Translations under genes and position numbers: made by a program
In this document: positions 13,201 through 22,917 of the stretch, piece after piece
Position numbering within the stretch: the first letter of the stretch is position 1
Layout: every line of letters starts with the position of its first letter
Notes under the pieces: model-generated
Seen by the model: the letters and a program-made list of their open reading frames with translations, nothing else
Told to the model about the DNA's origin: nothing
The model's database searches: none
Assembly: GCA_016859345.1 (NCBI GenBank)
Contig: CM029124.1
Coordinates: forward strand, 23,286,980 to 23,350,979
Direction: 5' to 3'
Length of the DNA stretch: 64,000 nt
Origin: Istiophorus platypterus
Lineage: Eukaryota; Chordata; Actinopteri; Istiophoriformes; Istiophoridae

Positions 13201-15168
13201 ACTTGAATTAATGAATGTGTGTTAATTCGTTTTAGTAATTTATATCAACTTCCAGTGGAATCGTGTCAAGATGGTATAATTATGTTATTTTCCAAATTTC
13301 TGTTGCCTAAATGTTGTCAAGCTGTAATTAAAAATCAACAAAATCATCTATTAAAGGTAGTGATTTACACCTAAAAGGTTTTGCAGGTTTCATGTATGAT
13401 GGATACGTACAACAGAGTAAATCAGTGATTATTATTTACATTATCGTCAGAGTGCCCATGAAAAGACCAAAACCAACACTGTTAGTCCGTCTCTTTACAC
13501 TCAGCTCCAAGCCTATTGGTTCCTACTCAAGATGTAAAACTTTAAAGCTTAACTTAATATTTTTATAATAACAATGAGCTAAACTAACTCACAGGTTATC
13601 ACCAACTGTGTGCATGGTACAATGTGTAGTTGGAGAGAACTGCAAGTGCGTGCAAGTGTTTTAGCATCTTTCAGCTCACTGTTTTTGTTTTTGGGACTTG
13701 CATAGATATAATTTTGGTTCCGTCTCATTAACTCTCATCAACCTGGTTTCCAGCAGCTATCTCATTTAAAAAAAAAAAAATTAAAAAGAAAGAAAGGTCT
13801 GATAAAACAGTGTTCACTACCTGCCTGGCTTGGCTGGTGAACATGCTGAAACATTTAGCAGCTAAAGAGCCATTTTTCTCCAGAACTGGTAGAGACAAAA
13901 AACAGAACTAAAAAACTTTCACTATGTTGAAAGCAAAGAAACCATCTGATTATCAGTCAGACAAAAAATATAGAATCACATTGCATTTTAGTATAAAATG
14001 TAATTTTAAAGCTATGCTTTATTATAAAATGAAGAGTGAGTCTGAGAAAAATCTTCCACGACGACAGTTCAGTTTGAAACAGCAGAAATGGTCTTTTTTT
14101 TTTTTTTTTTTTTTTAAATACCATTGGCGAAACCCTTCTAATCATCCCCCAGTGTTTTTGCAAGCTTATTTGCATGTGGTTAATTAGTGTGTGAAGGAGC
14201 TGTCTGTGGTCTGCTGGCAGGAACCCGGACTCCAGCGTCTTGCACAACCTCCAGGATGTTTTGGAGATCGAATTCCCGTCACCTGCCACCCACGAAAAAT
14301 CTGTATGTCACACAGTTGCTTCCTCTCGTCATGATTAACTCAAAGAGCTGTGTGTGTTTACATCCATGCATGTATACTCTTGTTGGTATGTCAGTTTGAG
14401 CTTTAAGGCGGACATACACTACTGACTATTTTTCTGTCCATTTCCATATTTTCCTTTCTCTGTGTTTTGTTTTTCCAAGAGGTGGGCACAAATTCTCCTT
14501 TAATTGGGTTGTTAACAGATAAGATCATTAGAATAACAGAGATGGCAGAATTTTCTGCACTATCAAATCGCTTTAATTATGCAAAACCATTTATCTCTCT
14601 TTTTTTAAACACGTTCTTTTCCCCTCCCCTCTCTACAGATGGGTTGAAAGGGCGTTGTGTTTATCCCCTGTCACTGCAGTGATTAATGCCTCTGCTTCAT
14701 TAACATTCAGAGGAGTGCAAAAAAGTTGAGTTGACCAGATGTTGAATGTTTTTTTTTTTTTTTTAAAACATGCCCTCCTCTTTCTTAATGGATAGCTGCG
14801 CAAAGCAGGAGCTTCTCATTACACCAAAATGCAAACAAGATCAGAAAGTGTCTGTGTATGTGATGCTGGGACTGGAGAGAGAAAGTTCAGGGTGTCAGAA
14901 GGTGAGGTCAAAACTGGATTTAACTAGAAGGTGGTTTGTCTCTTGGTGGTTATAGAGGTCGTGTCCAAATCTCCAAAATCTGTAGCTAAAGTGTATGTGA
15001 GCAAGCATGCTGGATATTTCCATTCATTGATGTTATTGTGTATATAGGTGTTCAGCATTGAGTGTGGGATTTGTTACTCCTATCGTCTTGAAGCTGCTAT
15101 CCCTGATCAGGTGTGTAACAACCCTCGCTGTGGCCAACCCTTCCACCAGGCCTGTTTGCATGAGGTAT

Positions 15169-15202
<34 letters not shown>

Positions 15203-17686
15203 CCCACAGATTTTTCACTTTGTCAGCAGGTCTCCTTCCAGATTAGGACAAAGCAAGGATAAAAATAGACAAATGTGTTCAGTAACGTTGCAATAATTTC
15301 CAAGTGCTCCTCAGGCAAACTTCACCACAAGTTTTTTTTTTTTTGTTTTTTTTGTTTTTTAAATTAGCACACTGTGGCAAAAAAACTATAAGCTGGTGTT
15401 AAATTCATATATATAATGGGTCAGTGCTGGCCTGTTTGGATATTAACCAACTGTTGTCCACCTTGAGTGTGATGGATATGAGAAGTTTGACTTATTCAAA
15501 ATATATATCAATACTCTACTAGTTAGCTGTGTGAAGCCATGACCCTGAATATGTGATGTTTTGTTTAGAATCCCACCTCACTATATAAAATATATTGGCC
15601 ATTATTTTTATAATCATGTGTTTAAGTTTAAGTTGGGAATTTATGCTAAGTTATAATGATTTATTTTTCATATGTCAAGATAATTTGAATAATTATTTAA
15701 TTATTGCTTTTTTAGATAGCTGACCAAACCAAATGAGAGAAATAAACAATAGCCAATTTAGAGCAGATAAGGTAAAATGGAATGTTTGTTACAGTTAACA
15801 ATTCAGCTGACATATGATTAAAATGCTGCTTAATAATGACTTAAACTAGGAATAGTAAAAATTTCATCTTGCAAAAATAATATATTTCAAACAACAAAAT
15901 GTAACGGCACAAATGATGGTAATTCTTTTCATTTAAAAGTTCCCACTTTCTGTTAAAAGTGCTATAGCAACTCTGAAACACATATTTGTCAATTTATGCA
16001 TATATACTTTAAATAAAAGTCATACCTATGTTTACAGAGGATTTGAGGTTACATTTAATATCACTTGACCTCCCTGAAAGTGTTCACTGACATTCTATGT
16101 ACATAGTTACTTGCTTAAGGTTTAAATGGCATCATAGGTTCCAAGAAATAGATTTAAATATTACTCTTTAGCGAGCTAAGAAATTCCTGAAGTTTTAATG
16201 CTGCACCTATATTTAGTACATCGCTAGTTTAAAACTGTTACTAAGAACTTAGGAAGGATTTTGCCATCACAGCTCTGAAGAGTGTCTTGAAAGATCTTTA
16301 GACCCAAAGCTGATGGATTGGATGCAACTCAAGCTGGTTTTTGCAAAAAATTATCAGTAATATATATACTGATTTTTAGTCTTATTTATATGTGCAACAC
16401 ATTTTGTGTTTTAGGTCAAGAAATCATATTATGAAAAAAAATATTGCAGTGAATGTAGTTTTATCATGTTACTTATAGTTGTATTCAGGCCAGAAGGCAG
16501 CCAGCCAACTGTGAATGAATTTAATGGTTTTTGTATATTCTTTGTGTTTATTGCCATGACACAAGTACATAAATTAATGTCCCCGTTACAAGAGTGGATC
16601 ACCTGTAATGTTGGAGAAAAATGAGTTTCAAATGCATCAGTTAAAAGCAAACAGTATTTGTGCTCGGAAAACAAAATACAGACTGGGCATTAGCAGAGGG
16701 CTGCTTTTTGGCTGACTCTTTAAACATTTTTAGTCCAGCTAAGATAGTCACAGTTGTAGTTACTTGTCTGTTTGGGTACATACGTTTTAACAGCCACACT
16801 GTTAGCTCAGTTACTGACAGTGGGGCGTGATCCCTGATTGAGTCACAGTACACACATGAGGCTTTCTGCTTGGCACTCAGAGCTGAGGAGAGGGACTGGT
16901 GAGTTGGACTGATGCTGCTTCCTGACAGCTTGTTCCTGTCTTCCACCCCTCTGCCTGAGCAGGGATTACTTTACATTTATATACTGTATTCTCTATTCAA
17001 TTATCTTTTCTTTAAATCCTAGAAAATATGACAGGGAGCATTCTAAAGTTCCACATAGAAGCCCTTAAAATACTTCAAAGTGTCAGATACTCTTTAATAT
17101 ACCATTAAAGTGTGCAGTAATATGTGTACATTGAGATAAGTGTGATTATCACTTGACACACTGACACATCAGATTCAAGGTAATGATGTGAGGAAGTAGT
17201 CTTTTCTCCTTTTCCTTCAGTGGCTGCGGGCGCTACCCTCAAGCAGGCAGAGCTTCAGCATTGTTTTTGGAGAGTGTCCTTACTGCAGCAAGGTACGTAT
17301 GTACCTCACAGTGCTGAGGCCTTTACTGCATATATAGCAGATATTCTGCATACTTAATTGGTGTGGCTCTATACATCCCATAGCCTTCTCCTCTCTCACA
17401 ACAATATGCTACATTCAGTTCTACTGAGGCTACTTCTTTGAGAAAGGAGTTAAGCATGTGATACTGGATGTCTGTGAATTAAGCATATTTATTCAAAGTC
17501 CAAAGACAGTTTTATTTGTGCATAAGATTTTCAGTGTATTTGGCAGTTCGTCATTTACAGTCCATTTCATTTTTTAATAAAGCGATCCTTCAATCCCCAT
17601 TAAGGCCCTTTTTTATGCAGAGTAAACTAGAGCTTCTCCTTTTATTGCAGCCTATTACTGTGAAAATGTCAGCCCAGAAAACCTGA
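4941..17686 (+). CDS. fancl: FANCL, Fanconi anaemia complementation group L E3 ubiquitin ligase, 3' part (8 exons)
   Basis: FANCL is the RING E3 ligase of the nuclear Fanconi anaemia core complex. With UBE2T it monoubiquitinates FANCD2 and FANCI for DNA interstrand crosslink repair. Coding exons are 4941-5009, 10865-11015, 11249-11332, 13132-13177, 14221-14302, 15048-15164, 17221-17292 and 17651-17686. All junctions are GT/AG and the phases agree, giving 657 nt, or 218 residues plus TGA. The human protein is 375 residues, so roughly residues 158-375 are present: most of the double-RWD (DRWD) domain and the whole C-terminal RING. Diagnostic strings are HPAEAP, EFWDVLDEID, WILEPEKP, VEVDPRHPKMLPEC, CGICYSYRL, CGQPFHQACL and GECPYCSK. 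All eight C4HC3 zinc ligands are kept and no exon is broken. The ELF domain and first DRWD exons were not found and should lie left of base 1. Identity rests on remembered family sequence, not a search. Confidence 0.95.
5855..6112 (+). repeat. Teleost dispersed repeat
   Basis: It runs from ccatccagccattagctata through gggtaagaggtggggttcaccctg, gagacaaacaaccattcacac and caatttagcgttgccaatta, to ctactgcaccaccttgctgcccc. This order is that of a very common fish interspersed repeat. The copy is degenerate. A short related piece in the opposite orientation lies near 19928-19995. Confidence 0.65.
6640..6900 (+). repeat. Dispersed repeat with CCCTAA-like and gtcctcac text
   Basis: It contains ccttaacctaacctt, acctgaaccctaaaaccaag, gtcttaaacatgac and tcctcacaaagatagaaatg, beside (CA)n. 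Related copies lie at about 7470-7740 (opposite strand) and 63290-63720. The telomere-like words are part of this repeat and are not a telomeric array. Confidence 0.6.
7112..7300. repeat. (GT)n microsatellite complex
   Basis: A nearly pure GT run of about 80 bp (7112-7193) is followed by variants and a second GT run at 7258-7299. Open frames across it on both strands (repeated Cys-Val or His-Thr) are artefacts of the dinucleotide. Confidence 0.95.
7438..7740 (-). repeat. (GT)n followed by an inverted copy of the CCCTAA-like dispersed repeat
   Basis: A GT run at 7438-7466 passes into gtaggatgtttggggg, tgagaccaaaatgctggacctcac, ttagggttaaggcttggtc and gttagggtaagagttgggg. Read on the - strand, this is the same family as 6640-6900. 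Confidence 0.6.
9290..10460 (+). mobile_element. Tc1 DNA transposon, 5'-truncated and mutated
   Basis: The + strand follows the classic fish Tc1 transposase text in order: gcagcatt...cccaagagaacagtggcctc, agaactggctgc, ctcctcagtaaagg, aagcatggtggtggcaccatcatgc, tcagcggcaggga, ttccagcaggacagtgaccc and gagtggcccagccagagccc. It ends at gttctgaatgcattgca, the Tc1 terminus. The left terminus is missing. Stops and indels break the frame. An open piece at 9739-10218 keeps only part of the catalytic region. Confidence 0.85.
10322..10370. repeat. Perfect 18 bp inverted repeat (palindromic scar) in the Tc1 right end
   Basis: The arms ctcatccatttacactca (10322-10339) and tgagtgtaaatggatgag (10353-10370) are exact reverse complements around a 13 base spacer. 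The normal Tc1 end has only the right-hand version. Confidence 0.9.
10865..11015 (+). CDS. fancl: FANCL coding exon, DRWD domain
   Basis: The acceptor is ggtctggtag and the donor is ATTG followed by gtacag. The exon is 151 nt (50 codons plus 1 base). It contains LESLIEFWDVLDEID and WILEPEKP, among the most conserved parts of the DRWD domain, and ends MRRIAI with a split Gly codon completed by the next exon. An alternative AG two bases to the right would break the phase with the upstream exon. Confidence 0.95.
11249..11332 (+). CDS. fancl: FANCL coding exon, DRWD domain
   Basis: The acceptor is ctctttgtgcag and the donor is CATG followed by gtacgt. The exon is 84 nt, phase 1 in and phase 1 out. 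It reads NNIYIKVEV then DPRHPKMLPECCLLGAEH, matching the human NNVSINIEVDPRHP segment almost residue for residue. The intron before it is only 233 bp and holds nothing else notable. Confidence 0.96.
11333..13131. other. FANCL intron (1.8 kb)
   Basis: AT-rich. The part at about 12005-12290 starts and ends with short related words (gattaatgcattgactat / ttgattagctaattgactat) like an AT-rich MITE found in many fish. The region 12500-12900 is complex sequence with small meaningless ORFs. No further exon is needed, because the phases of the flanking exons already fit. Confidence 0.7.
13132..13177 (+). CDS. fancl: FANCL coding micro-exon, DRWD domain
   Basis: A 46 nt exon between tttgttgctgcag and gtaagg, phase 1 in and phase 2 out. 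It encodes VVTPLRNKLNANMHLW, with the Trp codon split across the junction. This corresponds to VVKPLGIKLSRNIHLW in human FANCL. It is too short to show as an open reading frame by itself. Confidence 0.94.
13178..14220. other. FANCL intron (1.0 kb) with dispersed repeat
   Basis: About 13440-13920 is a dispersed repeat ending gtgaacatgctgaaacattt, agcagctaaagagcc and ggtagagac. A second copy of its end lies at about 60830-60910. A poly(T) run is at 14094-14115. Confidence 0.6.
14221..14302 (+). CDS. fancl: FANCL coding exon, end of DRWD domain
   Basis: An 82 nt exon between tctgctggcag and gtatgt, phase 2 in and phase 0 out. It encodes NPDSSVLHNLQDVLEIEFP and then a short linker ending HEKS that leads into the RING. 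The human counterpart reads DPENSVLQNLKDVLEIDFP. Confidence 0.95.
14303..15047. other. FANCL intron (0.7 kb)
   Basis: Unique-looking AT-rich sequence with a T run near 14749-14764. Nothing else was seen. Confidence 0.7.
15048..15164 (+). CDS. fancl: FANCL coding exon, first three quarters of the RING domain
   Basis: A 117 nt exon of 39 whole codons between tgtatatag and gtatgg. It carries six of the eight RING zinc ligands: the CGIC pair, the VCNNPRC pair, and His and Cys in PFHQAC. The IPDQVC segment is FANCL-specific. A (CA)n tract begins only a few bases after the donor. Confidence 0.96.
15169..15200. repeat. (CA)n microsatellite directly after the FANCL RING-exon donor
   Basis: The donor GAG|gtatgg at 15164/15165 runs straight into about 16 uninterrupted CA units. 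The repeat starts about four bases past the GT. Confidence 0.95.
15201..17220. other. FANCL intron (2.0 kb) between the two RING exons
   Basis: AT-rich and unique-looking, with a T-rich run at 15333-15362. No exon, mobile element or other motif was recognised. Confidence 0.7.
17221..17292 (+). CDS. fancl: FANCL coding exon, end of the RING domain
   Basis: A 72 nt exon of 24 codons between ttttccttcag and gtacgt. It reads WLRALPSSRQSF and FGECPYCSK, and supplies the last two RING cysteines (C-P-Y-C) and the Trp of the E2-binding surface. The RING is thus split over two exons about 2.1 kb apart. Confidence 0.96.
17651..17686 (+). CDS. fancl: FANCL terminal coding exon with stop
   Basis: The exon follows ccttttattgcag and encodes PITVKMSAQKT then TGA, matching the human C-terminus PITLKMSGRKH. 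It is 12 codons including the stop. The intron before it is 358 bp and holds nothing else notable. Confidence 0.94.
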   Translation, partial: PITVKMSAQKT

Positions 17687-18430
17687 GAAGTGGCTGTGTT
17701 CCTGTCAACTCCACCTCGACTTTGGGAATACCTGAAGACGACAGCACTACCTAGTAGAACCCTTACCTGTTCAAAACTTAGTTTTCTGGAACAAAAAGGT
17801 TAAGTTTACTTGGGAGAACTCCGAGCACTCTAGAAGCCAAGTACCCAGGAAAAGGACGACGCCTACAAAGACGAAGCAGTGAAGCAGTCTCTTCCTCAGT
17901 GTGGTACTGACTTCCTGTTCTGGACCTTTGCGAACGGACCCTTCCCAATTGCAGAAGCGGCCTCTGTTTTCATTACAGAGGTCACTGTCCCACCACTGTT
18001 GATGGCTGTAGCCTGCTTTATGATGATGTTGCTTATCATCCCAACTTTTCCAGTCCACATGTGTTTGGTTCGTACTGTCACAGTCCACGAATTTGTGTTC
18101 TTTCCTTTGCAGGTGGATTCCTTGTTCCTCTCTTGCTGAAGTAACAGTCAGGTTGACTCTTTTCTTGGTGGTCTTAATGGAGTTAGTTTTCTGTTAAAGA
18201 GGACAATTCAAGGGTTTTCTCTGGCTGTAACATGAACAGTTCTACTGTACTATGTGACATGTGATTAACTTAAAAAAAAAGACTTGTGAAAGCCTTTCAC
18301 CTTAAAACTTTTGCATGGTATATTTCTATTTCTTTGTAACCTTGAGAGCTTTAGTGAGAACTGGAAGTCTACATGTTTTAAAGATAGGTACAAAGGTTTA
18401 CTGACAATAAAATGCTTGCTCTCGAGCCAT
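17687..18430 (+). other. fancl: FANCL 3' untranslated region
   Basis: This continues the last exon without a strong donor site and runs to a canonical AATAAA at 18406-18411, so cleavage is expected near 18425-18435. The exact 3' end is inferred. The short ORFs here on both strands resemble nothing I know. The VRK2 stop codon lies only about 120 bp beyond the poly(A) signal, on the other strand. Confidence 0.7.
18406..18411 (+). terminator. FANCL polyadenylation signal
   Basis: A canonical AATAAA in the sequence gacaataaaatgc, about 720 bp after the FANCL stop. It is followed within 25-35 bases by a T-rich stretch (cattttttgtaac) that could act as the downstream element. Confidence 0.7.
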
Positions 18431-18527
18431 TTTTTGTAACATTCATCAATAATAGATTCAGGTCAAAAGTGGTAAGTGTTTTTGCAGTTTTACACAAGAA
18501 ATGACGGTCATACATAAAGCCTTAGCC

Positions 18528-18704
18528 TCAAACCTGGTTAGACTTATTTCTGGGGCCTATTGGAGGGCCTCTCAGGTAGCATGCAGGAATGGGCCTAGGT
18601 CTGGCCTCATCCATATTCTTATCTTCACAATTATCTTCAAAAGTCTGCACAGGTTCAGGCCGTGGTCTCAGTGATCTTCTGACGGCAGGCGAAACCTTTT
18701 CGTT
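18528..18704 (-). CDS. vrk2: VRK2 last coding exon: soluble basic/proline tail and stop
   Basis: A 177 nt exon after ttctgtctgctcacag on the - strand, phase 0. It encodes NEKVSPAVRRSLRPRPEPVQ and later RPRPIPACYLRGPPIGPR, ending in TGA at 18528-18530. It joins in phase to exon 11 across a 3.5 kb intron. There is no hydrophobic anchor, so this transcript form predicts a soluble kinase. The tail is poorly conserved in the family, so the assignment rests on the strong acceptor, the open frame, and the lack of any other in-phase exon before FANCL. Confidence 0.75.
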   Translation of the reverse strand, partial: NEKVSPAVRRSLRPRPEPVQTFEDNCEDKNMDEARPRPIPACYLRGPPIGPRNKSNQV

Positions 18705-21700
18705 CTGTGAGCAGACAGAAAATATTGTTTGTATTTATTTATATTTTTGATGGTATTATTCAGTTTAAGTACAGTTATGATGAAAATGTATGTGTTTACA
18801 TTCTGAATGTGACCATATTAAAAGGTTTTCTTTAATGACAAGTGAAATGAGACCTTGACAGGCATTTCAGTATAACCAGACTGTTCCATAACCTTTACAC
18901 AGGTGCATCCTGGCATGCTGTGAGAATATATGCAAGACTATTTACATCTCTCTATGGCCACAGTCTACTAATTGCTACTCTACTGGTAGAGTAATACACA
19001 TCACAAAGCACACATGACCTCAAACTTGTTCCACCACCATGTTGATGAGTTCGCCATAACTCACTCAACAGTAGCTCACCTATGGGATGTGATGGAAATG
19101 GACATTTGCAGCATGAATGTTCAGCTGAAAAATGTGCAACAAATGCTATCATGTCAACCTTACCTGACAGCAATTTAGTAAGGAGTGGTCCAGTTATGTA
19201 ATGAGCTAGCACTGGTTTAGACTTCACACCCTCTTGTACTTCCTGTCTTTTAAACCCAAAAGGAATAACTTCCAAAAAAGTTGGAACTTAAATCACTTTA
19301 TTTTGATGATGGTTTAAAAAAAGAAAAAAAAAAACAAAAACAAACTTTTGTACCTATCCTGGACCAGTTTCTCTTAAATAAAACTTTGACTCTTCATAAC
19401 CATTATCAAATATAAAATCGTATATTTATACAACACTAGTGGCAAATGATTCGGTGAACATGCTCACTGAATGGCCTTTATCTCAGCTGACATTTACCCT
19501 CCTCACTAAACCGCCTATAAATGGCCACTTCTGTTTAACTAGGGATCAAACTGGCCAGCACTTCAGCATGGAAATTAAATGACACAAGGAGAGGAGAGGA
19601 AATCAGGAGTATAATTGGAAACATCCTGTGTTGTGTAAAGTGTGTGTCATCAACTTCTTCAAATTGGGCCATTGAGAGGGCGCTCTCTGAGCCCAAAGGG
19701 TCAAGAAGTGATTCTGGTGAATTTGAGGAGAATCGCAGTTCTCCTCCAGCTTTAGACCTGATCACCTCTGGTTGACATTCTCAGCGGGGGACTCTCCAAG
19801 ATGTTAACCCTCCCCTTCACTGCTGTCACATTTCCCCACTCTGGGTTTATGAAACTCAGTAAAGGAAAATGGAATTTATGTGACCCCACTGAGGCTGTTG
19901 AATGTTCAACAGTGAGGCCCAATAATGGCTGGGGTTGGCTCTAGTCTCCTTGCAATCCTCCCAGGATGAGCAGTATAGCTAATGGACAGATGAATATACA
20001 TCAGTGATCAAACTATTAATAAGTTTTAAAAATGTTGAAACTCTCACTACAAAGAGCACATACAGTCCCTAAATCACAGTACTGTCTCTATACAAGAGTG
20101 TGCATTACAAACTAGCATTCCCATACTGAAGTCTGTCGCTGTCATATTACTTTATTGTCTAACAAATGTGCACCATACTCTGTAAAAATGATCATGGGAT
20201 ACAGAAATAGTATTAATACTAGAAATAGTATTATATTGTATCAATTAAGTGTTTTTGTGAAGGCATGATCTCTCTCTCTCACCCCAATGACAAATAAGCA
20301 TTGAGTGTATTCCACAGGTCAAAAATATACTTGAGAGGGCTTAAACATACCCCAGAGTTCTGTTGTGGCTGCTGTGCACACAGTGCAGTACTTTCTCATT
20401 TTGACCGTCATTCCTTGCTTCCATTTTAGCTGAATTAACGAGAGCTAAGAGCTAGAACTTCAATCAGTCAGATCTATGAATGACTGGAGGTAGGTAAGGG
20501 TAAATGTCAACCTTTTTGTTGTTAGCCTTTATTGTGCCCTGTGTTGGGTGCCTCTTTCACCTGTACTTTAGTTCATTTGGTCTAGACCAATGTGAAAAAA
20601 TGATACATAGTTGCATTTTACTTCTCGTCTGGTTCATGTTCACTCTGGCTTTTTATAAATGAACCAAGAGCTATAAGCAAATTCATATAGACCAACAGGT
20701 AACTCGGTAATTAGACTGATTTGGTTGATATAAACCCACATCTTCAACACCTCATCAGGATCTACAAGGGAAATTGAATTCTGATGACTAACAGCAGGTC
20801 ATGCAGCGCTTCATTGCTTTGTTTGTGTATATTATATGGTCTGGTGTCATACAGATCTCACAAAGAAATAACTGATTATAAGCATTATTGGTATTATTAT
20901 ACTGCAAATCTCTTGCATGTTATGAGCAGTGATAAACTGGTAGGGAGAATTAAAAGAGGCCCCTTGTGCAGTGACATTAAAGGGGGATGATTTTGGGAGT
21001 GCTATATCACTCACTTGTTAATGAACTGAACATGAACAGAGTAGGATACAAACAAAAAATACTGAGGTTTTAACTGGTTTTGACTTTTTTGCCAATTTAT
21101 TAATTTATAATTTTATTAGAAAATAAAAATGAAAAATGAAATCACCTAGGTACACAGGTATTCAGCCCTGTAATTCAGTACTTTGTCAAAGCCCCTTTGG
21201 CAGCAAGTACAGTTTTGAGTCTTTTTGGATCAGTCTCTACTCAATTTTCTCATCAAAATGGAAAAATCTTTTTCCTCTTGCTCTCAAAATCCTTTGAATA
21301 CCACTTGGCAAACTACAAGCAGGCTGTTGTATTTCTTTTATTCAGAATGGCTGCTGTCTAGCCACTCTACTATTAAAGCCTGATTCATTGAATGTTGCTG
21401 AGATGGCCGTCCTTAGAACTTAAGAAATGATTTAATACGCTTGCCCTGATCTAATTTTATCACAGAGGTCTGAACACTTTTGAAAATGAAAGATTTTATT
21501 TTTTGATTTTAATAAAATTTTCAGAAATAATCTAAAAACATATTTTCACTTTTTCAGCGCAGATTATGAGTAGATTGATGGGACAAAAAAGGCAATTTCA
21601 TCCATTTAAAATGAAATGTGCAACACGTTAAAGTGTGCAAAAAGTGAGGGGTGTGAATACACTCTGAAGCTATTGAATACATGGCCTCCTGAATAGTTCA

Positions 21701-22839
21701 CAATCAGCAGATAGAATTATTAGTAGTTTAGCTTTTGAATTCATGCTAAAATCAAAAATCTACTATCACAAAAATAATCCTGTGGTTGATTTGTTTACTT
21801 TCAGATAGATAAAACACACCAGAGTCTGCCGGGATGTGGACTGAACAAAGTGTACTAAACAGGCAAGAGCAGTAGAGTTGATTTTAACTAAACCAACGAG
21901 GTGAGTTGTAAAAGCACCCTTAAAAGATCCTGTGTGAAGTAGGTCTTTTTTGGAAAACATTCTCATGCACAAAGGAATTTAGGTCTTTTACATTTTTGTC
22001 AGTAGAAAAAAACCTTTTTTGGAGTAGTGACAGTCACTCACAGTCACAGTCTCATTTTCCTTAGAGTTGCTGAACTATGAGACTGTGTCAGTGACAGTCA
22101 CATAGCTCAGCAACTCTAAGGAAAATGATGAACCAAATATAGTTGCCATTGTTTGACTGACAAGATCTTGTATCATATATCGATATAGTTAAAAGCTGTT
22201 TAGACACAAGGCCTCAGTTCTCCTCACCTTTTCCCTGGTGTGAGGATCTACTACTTTGGTGGAGGACTTCCCTGCAGGTCCTTGAGGCCTGGAGAAGTCA
22301 AGTCTTCCCCCGACAACAGTGGCCAACAGGCCTTTGAGATGCTGGTAGTCTGGTTTATCTTGGTAGTCTAGAGTTTTCACATAAAGAAGGAATCTAGCCA
22401 TCTCATCTAGGGACAGGAACAGAGTAGAGTAAAAAAAAAAAACAAGATTTACAATGGATTCTTGTAGGACATACTGGATAAATCCAGATCAATCAGCCCA
22501 TTTGGTATTATTATTACTATTCAGGGCTTCTACCAGCGTCATTTCTGGTGCATCCTCAGTATAAAATAATTTCTAGAAGTTTTGAGTCATGCAGCAGCAA
22601 AGGTAATATGAACCTTAAGGTTTTATAGTCCAGATATGTATCAGCCTGGCAGCGTATCTCCCCACAGAGAATAGATTAGGTATGCACCCAGCTGTGGAAA
22701 TGCATTGTGTCTATGTGTGGAAGTGTCATATACAGTCAGCCTCGATACATCACACACTGGCCAGACAATGTATACGATACCTACTGCAGTAGAACTTATA
22801 TCTCTCTGTACACGTACACACGTACATGTGCGCACACGC

Positions 22840-22917
<78 letters not shown>

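Larger units (their letters stand above)
18705..22227. other. VRK2 last intron (3.5 kb)
   Basis: It holds the possible alternative tail exon (19535-19765), a short dispersed-repeat fragment (19928-19995), a decayed Tc1 element (21085-21672) and a strong hairpin (22053-22127). The rest is AT-rich with no recognised content. Confidence 0.7.
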
